From Alkalihalobacillus pseudalcaliphilus (GTDB lineage: Bacteria > Bacillota > Bacilli > Bacillales > Bacillaceae_D), in contig LFJO01000005.1 in NCBI GenBank assembly GCA_001038565.1, forward strand, positions 706,427 to 770,426: a stretch of DNA of 64,000 nucleotides. Direction: 5' to 3'. This document shows positions 36,117-43,980 of the stretch, one piece after another; position 1 is the first letter of the stretch; every line of letters begins with the position of its first letter. A program made the position numbers and the translations under genes. The notes below the pieces were generated by a model. It made no database searches, had not been told where the DNA came from, and saw only the letters and a list, made by a program, of their open reading frames with translations.

Positions 36117-36419
36117 CTATTTTCTAATGTTAAAAGCGGCGTTAATTTGACCACGCAACATCTTTTCACGAACTTCTTGTTTTTTCATTGCTTTTTGTTC
36201 CATTCTTCTTATTTCAAAGGTTTGCATACCATCTTCCATTTTGTTGGCAATTTCAATCAACCGTTCTACATCTAAGAAGGAATATTTCCTTGTGCCGCCT
36301 TTGGTCCTTTCAGGAAAGAGCAGCTTCCGTTCTTCGTAGTAGCGTATTTTACGCTCGGATAATCCAGTTAACTCACTAACAACACCTATTGTAATGACCT
36401 TTTTATCTTTATAGGACAA
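36117..36419 (-). CDS. tnrA: Nitrogen regulator TnrA (MerR family)
   Basis: Global nitrogen-limitation regulator. The MerR-type helix-turn-helix [20 protein letters not shown], the wing [11 protein letters not shown], and a C-terminal segment [10 protein letters not shown] close to that used by B. subtilis TnrA to bind feedback-inhibited glutamine synthetase are all visible. I choose TTG at 36417-36419 (100 residues, beginning before SYKDKK) because GAGGTGGAG lies seven bases upstream. The in-frame ATG at 36458 has no ribosome site and almost touches a TnrA box. GlnR is the alternative, but the short C-terminus favours TnrA. Confidence 0.88.
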   Translation of the reverse strand: MSYKDKKVITIGVVSELTGLSERKIRYYEERKLLFPERTKGGTRKYSFLDVERLIEIANKMEDGMQTFEIRRMEQKAMKKQEVREKMLRGQINAAFNIRK

Positions 36420-36462
36420 TCCACTCCACCTCGCTGTAAAAAGTAAGAATGTTCTCATCTTT

Positions 36463-36479
36463 TGTAATACTATATCACA
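36463..36479. promoter_or_regulatory. TnrA/GlnR box
   Basis: TGTGATATAGTATTACA on the minus strand fits TGTNAN7TNACA exactly. It lies 44 bp upstream of the tnrA start, suggesting autoregulation, as known for B. subtilis tnrA. Confidence 0.8.
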
Positions 36480-36571
36480 TCAAGGGAGATTATGTGCGAA
36501 CACTTGTTAGATTATCTTCCAATTTTTTAATTGAATTCTTTACTTTACTAGTAATATTCGAAAAAATCAGA

Positions 36572-36601
36572 TTGCCTTTGTATCACTTCATATATTATAC
36601 T
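36572..36601 (+). promoter_or_regulatory. Candidate promoter of the siroheme operon
   Basis: TTGCCT, 18 bp, TATACT, about 43 bp before the sumT-hemD start. Confidence 0.45.
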
Positions 36602-36644
36602 TATAAAACATATTAAATAACTCGGAATTGGTGTAGGAGATGAG

Positions 36645-38114
36645 ATGATGGATGAGGACAAAAAGGGTGTCGTGTATTTGGTTGGTGCAGGGCCTGGAGA
36701 TACCGAGCTATTAACTTTAAAAGGGTATCGGGTATTAAGACAGGCAGATGTCGTGATTTATGACCGATTAGTGCATCCGTTATTTTTAGAATGGACGAAA
36801 CCGAATTGTGAATTGATATATGGAGGCAAGCTACCAGACAGGCATTTTTTGAGACAGGAAACGATACAGGACTTATTAATTGAATATGCAATTCAAGGGA
36901 AATGTGTTGTGCGCTTAAAAGGTGGCGACCCGAGTGTTTTTGGACGAGTAGCAGAGGAGGCAAGTGCTCTAAGGGAAGCGGGAATTCAGTTTGAGGTGGT
37001 TCCTGGTATCACGGCGGGAATTGGTGCAGCTACTTATGCGGGTATGTCGGTCACACATCGCGACTATAGTAGCTCATTTGCTGTAGTAACTGGCCATAAT
37101 CAATCTGTATCGGGTGAACCAACTGTAGATTGGCAAGCATTAACTCAAGGGGTTGATACGATTGCTTTTTATATGGGCGTCAAAAACCTTCCTTTTATCA
37201 CAGAGCAGTTATTAAAACACGGAGCAAATCCAGAAAAGCCTGTTTCTCTTATTCAATGGGCGACTACAGGTAAACAACGTGTTGTTTCGGGTAATTTGAC
37301 TACAATCGTTGCCAAGGTGAAGGCGGCACAGATTCAAAATCCAGCAATCGCTTTAGTGGGTGATATTAACCAATTAAGGCAGGAGAAAAGTTGGTTTGAA
37401 GAGAAGATTTTATTTAATCAAGAACTGTTACTCGCTAAAGCAGGGGTAGAAAGCGGGGAGATGGCTGCTCAATTAAGCAGCTTAGGTGCAGATGTTTTAG
37501 AATTTCCTCGATATGTCATTGAGCCTTGTTTGGAAGGACAAGTAGTAGATTATCAACGGTATACACAAATTGTATTTATGACCCAATCAAGTATTGAGGT
37601 GTTTTTTGAATCTCTTCGTCAAAAACGAACAGATATTCGGATGATTCATGCAGACTTTATTGTCAGAAATTCCAAACAAGCCGATGTACTCCAGCAGTAT
37701 GGATGTCAAGCAAGTCTCCTACAAGATGTTACTTTAGATAATAGTGGATTATTAATAGGTGAGGAGGGGGCTCGGAGAAAGGTTCCAGAGGTGGTCAGCC
37801 ATTTTGAATATCTCGGACTTTATCGCAAAACGGTTGTGCCTCAAAGTCTCATTACCTTCCAGAGAATGTGGGAAGAGGAGCGGATTGAAAAGATTATTTT
37901 TCCGAATGCAAAATCTGTCGAAATGCTCACATTTGCTTTAAAAGGAACAAATTTTACGCCTCATTATTTATCAGAACAGACGTCGATCATTTGCTTTGGC
38001 CCCATCACCTCCCAAAAAGCAGAGTCGTTAGGTTATCAAGTTACAACTAAACTAAAACAACCGAATGTCAATGAGCTTATCAGTCATTTAAGTTCGGAGT
38101 ATGTGGAGGACTAA
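36645..38114 (+). CDS. cobA: Uroporphyrinogen-III C-methyltransferase fused to uroporphyrinogen-III synthase
   Basis: A 489-residue two-domain enzyme. Residues 1-245 are a SUMT with VYLVGAGPGDTELLTLKG, YDRLV, VVRLKGGDPSVFGR and VVPGITAG, which methylates uroporphyrinogen III to precorrin-2. Residues about 255-489 look like a HemD (uroporphyrinogen-III synthase) domain: FMTQSSIEVFFESL and SIICFGPITSQKAESLG. Such fusions are known in Firmicutes. The product feeds SirC and SirB to make siroheme for sulfite reductase. ATG at 36645 or 36648; AGGAG precedes both. Confidence 0.93.
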   Translation: MMDEDKKGVVYLVGAGPGDTELLTLKGYRVLRQADVVIYDRLVHPLFLEWTKPNCELIYGGKLPDRHFLRQETIQDLLIEYAIQGKCVVRLKGGDPSVFGRVAEEASALREAGIQFEVVPGITAGIGAATYAGMSVTHRDYSSSFAVVTGHNQSVSGEPTVDWQALTQGVDTIAFYMGVKNLPFITEQLLKHGANPEKPVSLIQWATTGKQRVVSGNLTTIVAKVKAAQIQNPAIALVGDINQLRQEKSWFEEKILFNQELLLAKAGVESGEMAAQLSSLGADVLEFPRYVIEPCLEGQVVDYQRYTQIVFMTQSSIEVFFESLRQKRTDIRMIHADFIVRNSKQADVLQQYGCQASLLQDVTLDNSGLLIGEEGARRKVPEVVSHFEYLGLYRKTVVPQSLITFQRMWEEERIEKIIFPNAKSVEMLTFALKGTNFTPHYLSEQTSIICFGPITSQKAESLGYQVTTKLKQPNVNELISHLSSEYVED

Positions 38115-38118
38115 TTAC

Positions 38119-38895
38119 ATGCAGGCGATTTTATATGTAGGACATGGGAGTCGAGTTAAAGAGGGGAATGAGCAATTAAGAGCATTTGTTCATAAAGTTC
38201 AAAACCTTTTCTCACATATACCCATACAAGAAATTGGATTTATTGAGTTAGAATCTCCAACGATTAGGGAAGGTTTAAAAGCATGTGTTGTCCAAGGAGC
38301 AACTAAAATAACGGTAATTCCAATTTTATTACTGAGTGCTGGTCATGCAAAACAAGATATCCCTGATGAATTGAGTGATTTTCAAGATGAGTATCCGAAT
38401 GTGCGTATTCGATATGGGCGGCCAATAGGTGTGGAAAAGGGAGTTATTCGTATTTTACAAGATAGATTAGAGACTGTGAACATTCCTAAACTAAACCAAA
38501 AGCCATTACAGACTGAACGACTCCCTCAAACCGTACTTCTCATTGGTAGAGGTAGTAGTGATCCAGATGCGAATAGTGACTTATGTAAAATAGCAAGATT
38601 ATTATGGGAGTTTACGCCTGTTAAGCAGGTGGAGGTTTGTTTTTTAGCGGCAACAGAACCCACTTTAGAGGAGGGAATTGAGAAGATTTTGCGATCTGAA
38701 ACGGAGAAATTGATATTGCTTCCGTATTTATTGTTTACAGGTGTTCTTATGAAAAGTTTGGAGCAAAAAAAGAAAGTGATTGAAAGTCAAGGTAGGAAAC
38801 AGGTAAAGTTAGCTGATTATTTAGGTTTTGACCATCAATTAGTTCCGATTATTTCTAAGCGTGTGGAAGAAGTATTGGAGGAAAGCGATGAGTGA
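38119..38895 (+). CDS. sirB: Sirohydrochlorin ferrochelatase SirB
   Basis: Inserts iron to form siroheme. 258 residues with two CbiX-like halves: ILYVGHGSR opens the first and VLLIGRGSSDPDAN the second. The histidine of GHGSR is the likely metal ligand; the second half has Arg instead. GGAGG lies nine bases before the ATG at 38119. It starts 4 bp after the fusion gene and overlaps sirC by 8 bp. Confidence 0.92.
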   Translation: MQAILYVGHGSRVKEGNEQLRAFVHKVQNLFSHIPIQEIGFIELESPTIREGLKACVVQGATKITVIPILLLSAGHAKQDIPDELSDFQDEYPNVRIRYGRPIGVEKGVIRILQDRLETVNIPKLNQKPLQTERLPQTVLLIGRGSSDPDANSDLCKIARLLWEFTPVKQVEVCFLAATEPTLEEGIEKILRSETEKLILLPYLLFTGVLMKSLEQKKKVIESQGRKQVKLADYLGFDHQLVPIISKRVEEVLEESDE

Positions 38896-39520
38896 AAAGT
38901 TACCTATTTTGTTACAACTAAAAGATAAAGTCGTAGCGATCGTTGGAGGTGGCCCCATTGCCTTAAGGAACATCAAGCGCTTTTTATGTGTGGGAGCACG
39001 TGTAGTGGTTTATGCGGAGCGATGTGAGCCGGAAATAAGTGATTTATTCAAGCAAGGCCTTATTCGATTACATGAAAGAACATTGACAGGTGAGGAGAAA
39101 GTGGAAGCGGATATATTGTGTTTAGCGACAAATAACCGTGTTGTACACGAGATGCTAAAAGAGGCTAATCCACATATTTTCCTTATCTATGACGCAGCCA
39201 ATCGATTTACCTCATCTTTTCAATTTATGAATTTTATGAAGGAACGCCATCTTCTAGTTGCTTGGTCAACACAAGGAGCAAGTCCGATTTATGCTAAAAG
39301 ATTAAAAAAAGATTTGAAAGAAAATCTCCCAATTAAGCAATACAATGATCACTTAGCCTTTTTAGCAAAAGCAAGGGAGCTTATTCAACAAATCCAAGTA
39401 GCAAAAATAAAAAAAGAACAATTGCTGTTAGCGATAACGGATGAGACTTTTTTAAATAGGGCGGACCGCGAGACACTTCTTCTGAAATATTTACTTGACC
39501 TCACTGACGATGTTAAATAA
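38888..39520 (+). CDS. sirC: Precorrin-2 dehydrogenase SirC
   Basis: Oxidises precorrin-2 to sirohydrochlorin using NAD+. 210 residues with the Rossmann motif AIVGGGPIALRN and the later WSTQGASPIYAKRLKKDL block of the family. TGGAGG precedes the ATG at 38888. Last gene of the siroheme operon (ylnDEF order in B. subtilis). Its 3' end overlaps a convergent unknown gene by 8 bp. Confidence 0.93.
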   Translation: MSEKLPILLQLKDKVVAIVGGGPIALRNIKRFLCVGARVVVYAERCEPEISDLFKQGLIRLHERTLTGEEKVEADILCLATNNRVVHEMLKEANPHIFLIYDAANRFTSSFQFMNFMKERHLLVAWSTQGASPIYAKRLKKDLKENLPIKQYNDHLAFLAKARELIQQIQVAKIKKEQLLLAITDETFLNRADRETLLLKYLLDLTDDVK

Positions 39521-40124
39521 GGGTTACTTGATGAGTTGAAATATCTTGCTCGTTGTTTAATATATCTTGCAGAGATACTAAACCGTCCTCTAAATTTGGT
39601 TGCAAATAAGAATTAAGTAGGTTGTCATATAACCATTCCTTCCAATCTCTACTTACATTCGTTGTGGTGATGGCAATTGATAAAGATTCATGGTTTCCAG
39701 TGTTCAAAGGGGCATAGGTTAAATCGTCCGATATCGAAATCGTTAATTGAATGCTTGCGTTAGAAGTGATTGTAAAGCTGTAAGAGGTTTTTATAGCTTT
39801 GTATACGTGGTGGACACCTTCTGAGATAAACCAAATCAACGATAATTTCATCATTCGAATAAATGGGTTTTGGTTTATGGAGTAGTTGTTGAGAAACCTT
39901 TGTGCGGATTCCAAACTCAATAGCTCCATTTGGAAAAAATCATGAAATTGTTGATGGAAGGTGCTCCTTAATAACAAATGGTTTACCTCTTCACTTTGAA
40001 TGGTCACTTTTACAGAGGCTGTCTGTATAGTTGGCTCCAAGCTAGATTCAAACATTAAAGGGTAATAAAACTGATAAAGGCCATTTGGATCATTTTTAAT
40101 TGTATCTCGTTCTACATTTTTCAT
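39513..40124 (-). CDS. Hypothetical protein
   Basis: A 203-residue protein without signal or membrane segment and no recognised domain. It opens MKNVERDTIKNDPNGLYQFY; the middle is aromatic and helical (FIRMMKLSLIWFISEGVHHV) and the later part is beta-like (YSFTITSNASIQLTISI). The second ATG (40124) sits best, five bases after GAGGTGAT. It converges on sirC. The intact frame and good ribosome site support a real gene. Confidence 0.7.
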   Translation of the reverse strand: MKNVERDTIKNDPNGLYQFYYPLMFESSLEPTIQTASVKVTIQSEEVNHLLLRSTFHQQFHDFFQMELLSLESAQRFLNNYSINQNPFIRMMKLSLIWFISEGVHHVYKAIKTSYSFTITSNASIQLTISISDDLTYAPLNTGNHESLSIAITTTNVSRDWKEWLYDNLLNSYLQPNLEDGLVSLQDILNNEQDISTHQVTLI

Positions 40125-40230
40125 CATATCACCTCATACTCGTCAACTCTTGTCAAGCAAACTACTTGAAAGAAATTACACTTCATATTACACTACTAAA
40201 GGATTCTATGACAAGAAAGTTGGAATGAAT

Positions 40231-40521
40231 ATGAAAAAAGTAATGATTGGAGCCATTATTTTCTTTTTAGCCTTTATCGTTTTTGGATTTACTGTCCCAC
40301 TTATATCTGAAACTTCTAATGATGAGCGAGTCATCCTCGATCACACTTTACTTGCCTACAGTGCCCCGATGTGCTTTGATCAAGCTGACTTTACGAATAA
40401 TATTGATGAAGGAACGATTCGCCTTGCACAAGATATCGGGTATGAAGCAGAATCTTCTTGTACATTAGAGAACATGTCAACAGAGAAAAAGCCGCTTTTT
40501 ATCGTTTGGTTTACAGCTTAA
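40231..40521 (+). CDS. Hypothetical membrane-anchored small protein
   Basis: About 96 residues. Residues 1-25 are an N-terminal hydrophobic segment after MKKVM; the rest is a polar extracytoplasmic part with two cysteines (SAPMCFD, ESSCTLEN) that could form a disulfide. The start is uncertain because no strong ribosome site is seen. A small terminator follows. No family recognised. Confidence 0.6.
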   Translation: MKKVMIGAIIFFLAFIVFGFTVPLISETSNDERVILDHTLLAYSAPMCFDQADFTNNIDEGTIRLAQDIGYEAESSCTLENMSTEKKPLFIVWFTA

Positions 40522-40541
40522 ACAAATGTTTAGGCTTTTTT
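40516..40541 (+). terminator. Hairpin terminator
   Basis: GCTTAAAC, AAAT, GTTTAGGC followed by TTTTTT; it begins in the last codons of the upstream gene. Confidence 0.7.
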
Positions 40542-40666
40542 AATTGGGGAAAAAAGGATTGGTAAGGATTTTGTCTTATTGAGCTTTAATTTTACGCCTC
40601 CTAATAATCAAAACGTTTAAAAGGAATTAGGCGAGTGAGAGTCCAATAAACACGCTGTTATAGCTT

Positions 40667-40695
40667 TTGATAACTCGTAGTGATTGTGTTATAGT
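40667..40695 (+). promoter_or_regulatory. Sigma-A promoter of the aspartokinase gene
   Basis: TTGATA, 17 bp, TATAGT, 63 bp before the start codon. No lysine riboswitch fits in this leader. Confidence 0.7.
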
Positions 40696-40758
40696 TAGAA
40701 TGTTCAAATAATTTTTAAAAAAGAGAGAGAACGTAAAGAAAGTAGGAGATGGAGAGTC

Positions 40759-42132
40759 ATGAAAGTAGCTAAATTTGGAGGCAGCTCAGTTGCAAACGCC
40801 ATGCAAATTCGAAAGGTTGCGGCGATTATTCAAGAGGATGCAAATAGAAGGATCATTGTCGTTTCTGCTCCTGGTAAGCGTGATAAGGAAGATATAAAAG
40901 TGACTGATTTGTTAATTACCTTAGGTGAGGCTAGATTAAGCGGTTCCGAAGCAGAGGAAGAGCTTCAAGCTGTTGTTAATCGGTATCGTGCCATTGCCTT
41001 AGAGCTTGAATTAGATCAAGCAATTATGGCCACGATAGAAGCAGATTTACGTGAGCGGATTACATACGATACGAACAACCATGCGCGGTATATGGATGTC
41101 ATAAAAGCGAGCGGAGAAGATAATAATGCAAAGTTAATTTCTTGTTATTTACAGAGACTTGGTATGGACGCTCATTATCTATCTCCATTAGAAGCAGGTT
41201 TATTAGTGAGTGATGAGCCTGGTAATGCTCAGGTTTTACCTGAAGCTTATGAAAAGCTTGCATTATTAAGAGAGACAAAGCAGGTTCTTATTTTCCCAGG
41301 ATTTTTTGGTTATTCAAAAGAGGGAATACTTTGTACATTCCCGCGTGGGGGCTCAGATATTACCGGTTCAATTGTAGCTGCTGCAGTCAAAGCTGATTTA
41401 TATGAGAACTTCACAGATGTGGATTCTGTTTATGCTGCGAATCCTACCGTTGTTGATCAACCTGTTCAAATTAAACGCATGACATATAGAGAGATGAGGG
41501 AGTTATCTTATGCTGGCTTTTCCGTATTTCATGATGAAGCCTTAATTCCAGCATTTAAAAAAGGAATTCCAGTATGCGTGAAAAATACGAATAACCCATC
41601 AAGTTCCGGTACGATGATCATTGCCGAACGAGAGTACTTCTTAAATCCTGTTATTGGCATTGCGGCAGATAAAGGCTTTGCGGCTATTTATGTGCGAAAG
41701 TATTTAATGAATAGAGAAGTAGGGTTTGGTCGAAAACTTTTACAAATTTTAGAGGATGAAGGTATTTCGTATGAGCATATACCTTCAGGCATTGATGATA
41801 CATCCATTATTTTAAGAGAAGAACAGCTTAGCGATGATGTAGAAAAAAGAATCGTTAAGAGAATCACAGAGGAATTAAATGTTGATGATGTGCATATTGA
41901 GCATAACTTTGCGATGGTGATGATTGTAGGTGAAGGCATGCATAATACGATTGGTCTAGCAGCAAGAGCTACAGCTGCATTAGCTCAAGCGAATGTAAAT
42001 ATTGAGATGCTGAATCAAGGTTCATCTGAGGTAAGTTTAGGATTAGCTGTACATGCAGAAGATGCAGATGCGGCGATTAAGGCCCTGTATGAAGAGTTTT
42101 TTGGTGGAATTAAGGAAGCGGTCATTGATTAG
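40759..42132 (+). CDS. Aspartate kinase (YclM/AK III type)
   Basis: First step of the aspartate family pathway. 457 residues with KFGGSSVANAMQIRKVA at the start, FPRGGSDITGSIVAAAV, and two ACT domains in the C-terminal third (MIVGEGMHNTIGLAARATAALAQ). It is larger than the AK I and AK II enzymes of Bacillus and resembles B. subtilis YclM (threonine-sensitive AK III). It stands alone with its own promoter and terminator. Confidence 0.9.
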   Translation: MKVAKFGGSSVANAMQIRKVAAIIQEDANRRIIVVSAPGKRDKEDIKVTDLLITLGEARLSGSEAEEELQAVVNRYRAIALELELDQAIMATIEADLRERITYDTNNHARYMDVIKASGEDNNAKLISCYLQRLGMDAHYLSPLEAGLLVSDEPGNAQVLPEAYEKLALLRETKQVLIFPGFFGYSKEGILCTFPRGGSDITGSIVAAAVKADLYENFTDVDSVYAANPTVVDQPVQIKRMTYREMRELSYAGFSVFHDEALIPAFKKGIPVCVKNTNNPSSSGTMIIAEREYFLNPVIGIAADKGFAAIYVRKYLMNREVGFGRKLLQILEDEGISYEHIPSGIDDTSIILREEQLSDDVEKRIVKRITEELNVDDVHIEHNFAMVMIVGEGMHNTIGLAARATAALAQANVNIEMLNQGSSEVSLGLAVHAEDADAAIKALYEEFFGGIKEAVID

Positions 42133-42140
42133 AACATGAA

Positions 42141-42172
42141 AGAAAAACCCTCACTCATTTGAGGGTTTTTCT
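42141..42172. terminator. Convergent terminator
   Basis: AGAAAAACCCTC pairs with GAGGGTTTTTCT; it serves the aspartokinase gene and the cation channel gene. Confidence 0.95.
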
Positions 42173-42174
42173 GT

Positions 42175-43011
42175 TTATTTGCTTGATGATGACCTTTTTT
42201 CTAATTCCTTTAAATAGCCTTTGATTTCACGAAGTTCGGCATGAAGAAGTTTCATTTGTTTTTGTGATTGGAACTCCTTTTCTTTCACTTCATCAGCAAG
42301 GTCGGCTTCATTCGCTTTTTCCACATTATTGACAATAACCCCAATAAATAGATTGAAAATAATAAATGTACCAACGAGCACGAAGGCAATAAAATATATC
42401 CATGCCCAAGGTAAGCTTTCCATAATTGGGCGCATGACGCCACTTCCCCATGAGTCTAAAGTAACTATTTGGAAGAGTGTCAACATGGAGCGTTGCAGAT
42501 TCTCAAAATACTCAGGTGCGACTTGGTTAAACAGCATCGTTCCGAGTACCGCAAATATGTAAAAGATAATACTCATTAAGATCATAATATTACCTAACGC
42601 TGGTATCGTAAGCATTAAAGCATCTACGAGTCGTCTTAAAGAGGGAATAACGGAAATCGCTCTTAATACCCTTAATACTCTAAGGATCCTTAAGACCGTG
42701 ATGAAATGTCCTCCTACAAATACATGGCTTGAAAGTACAATCACCGTATCAAACCAATTCCACCCACCTTTAAAAAAATCTTTCTTCGGTGTTGTTGCAA
42801 GGAATCGTGTAATGATTTCTATCGTAAAAATCCAAAGTAATAGTACATCTAATGAATGAAAGAGAGTGCCATACTCACTTCGTAAAGACGGATAAGTTTC
42901 AAGACCTACTAAGATAGCGTTAAGCAGAATTAGTGTGATGATAATACGAGTGAAATAACGATGCTCAACGATTTTTTTACTTAGTTGAACGATGGTAGAA
43001 TGACTTTTCAT
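42175..43011 (-). CDS. Bacterial voltage-gated cation channel (NaChBac family)
   Basis: A 278-residue one-domain channel that should form tetramers. S1-S4 occupy about residues 18-130; S4 is FITVLRILRVLRVLRAISVI with four to five regularly spaced arginines. S5, pore and S6 run about 135-232. The filter at residues 184-191 reads TLDSWGSG instead of the sodium-selective TLESWASG. A charged C-terminal coiled coil (about 240-273) follows. I recall the same filter in B. alcalophilus NsvBa, described as poorly selective. Sodium re-entry supports pH homeostasis and motility in alkaliphiles. Confidence 0.95.
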   Translation of the reverse strand: MKSHSTIVQLSKKIVEHRYFTRIIITLILLNAILVGLETYPSLRSEYGTLFHSLDVLLLWIFTIEIITRFLATTPKKDFFKGGWNWFDTVIVLSSHVFVGGHFITVLRILRVLRVLRAISVIPSLRRLVDALMLTIPALGNIMILMSIIFYIFAVLGTMLFNQVAPEYFENLQRSMLTLFQIVTLDSWGSGVMRPIMESLPWAWIYFIAFVLVGTFIIFNLFIGVIVNNVEKANEADLADEVKEKEFQSQKQMKLLHAELREIKGYLKELEKRSSSSK

Positions 43012-43081
43012 CTCTTTTTAAAACTCCTAACTTTGATAACCTTTCTAAGCAACAGTATAGCATGTAAATAAGTTGGACGGA

Positions 43082-43114
43082 GAAAAAACCCATTCACTTT
43101 TAAAAATGAATGAG
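43082..43114 (-). terminator. Terminator of the proline operon
   Basis: On the minus strand CTCATTCA pairs with TGAATGGG, followed by TTTTTTC. Confidence 0.8.
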
Positions 43115-43132
43115 ACCAATTTTAGTTGCAAT

Positions 43133-43966
43133 TTATAAGGGATTGTTATGGTTCGCGTAAACCTTCCCTAATTCTTTCGAACGGTTAATGGCTTTTAAGA
43201 CCGCATCCTTAAATTGTTCCTGCACCTGAAACCGTTCTAAGTGTTGGAAACCCGCTTCTGTTGTTCCGTTGGGACTCATTACCTCACGATAAAGCTGTTC
43301 AGGTGTTTTTTCTGTAGCTTTTAACCTTTGTCCGACACCGATTATAGTTTCCGTAATTAATGTATGGGCTTCATCTTGATGTAAGCCAGATAGGTGAGCG
43401 ACTTCATATAAGCCTTCTATAAAATAATATAAGTAAGCGGGGCCGCTACCTGTTAAACCCGTAATTGCGTCGAGCTTCGATTCGTCCGTTTCTAAAACAG
43501 TACCTAAAGCGTCAAATAATTGATTTACTGCTTTTAAATGTTCTGGTTTTGTGAAGCGTCCTTTTGTTATGGCGGTTGCTGAATGACGAACGAAAGCGGA
43601 TGTATTAGGCATGGTCCTTATCACAGCTGCCTCAAATCCGAGCAATTCTTCGATAAAATGAGTAGGTACTCCAGCTAAGATAGAGATAAAAAGACTTTCT
43701 CGATTTACAAAATCCCTTATTTCAGTAATCGAATCTTTTATTCCATATGGCTTCATGGCAAAGATGATCACATCCGCTTTTGCAACAGCCTCTTGACGAT
43801 TACGTGTGACTTTAACATCATACTGAGCGGAAAGTTGCTTCAGACGCTGCTCATCCGTAAAATTGGTCACGGTAATTTGTTGCGGCGAGAGTATGTTCTG
43901 TGCTAATAATCCACCGATGATGGCCTCAGCCATAGAGCCAGCCCCTAAAAAAGTAATATTTTTCAT
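43133..43966 (-). CDS. proI: Pyrroline-5-carboxylate reductase
   Basis: Last step of proline synthesis. 277 residues with the NADPH-binding motif FLGAGSMAEAIIGG, MPNTSAFV, and the C-terminal signature DAITGLTGSGPAYLYYF with MSPNGTTEAGF. GGCAGGTG precedes the ATG. It lies 14 bp after proA. Assigned as proI by its place near a yqjQ homologue. Confidence 0.94.
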   Translation of the reverse strand: MKNITFLGAGSMAEAIIGGLLAQNILSPQQITVTNFTDEQRLKQLSAQYDVKVTRNRQEAVAKADVIIFAMKPYGIKDSITEIRDFVNRESLFISILAGVPTHFIEELLGFEAAVIRTMPNTSAFVRHSATAITKGRFTKPEHLKAVNQLFDALGTVLETDESKLDAITGLTGSGPAYLYYFIEGLYEVAHLSGLHQDEAHTLITETIIGVGQRLKATEKTPEQLYREVMSPNGTTEAGFQHLERFQVQEQFKDAVLKAINRSKELGKVYANHNNPL

Positions 43967-43980
43967 GCATACACCTGCCT

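Noticed and set aside
40522-40758. Lysine riboswitch before aspartokinase
   Set aside because: The leader after the promoter is only about 55 bases and none of the lysine-aptamer motifs are seen.
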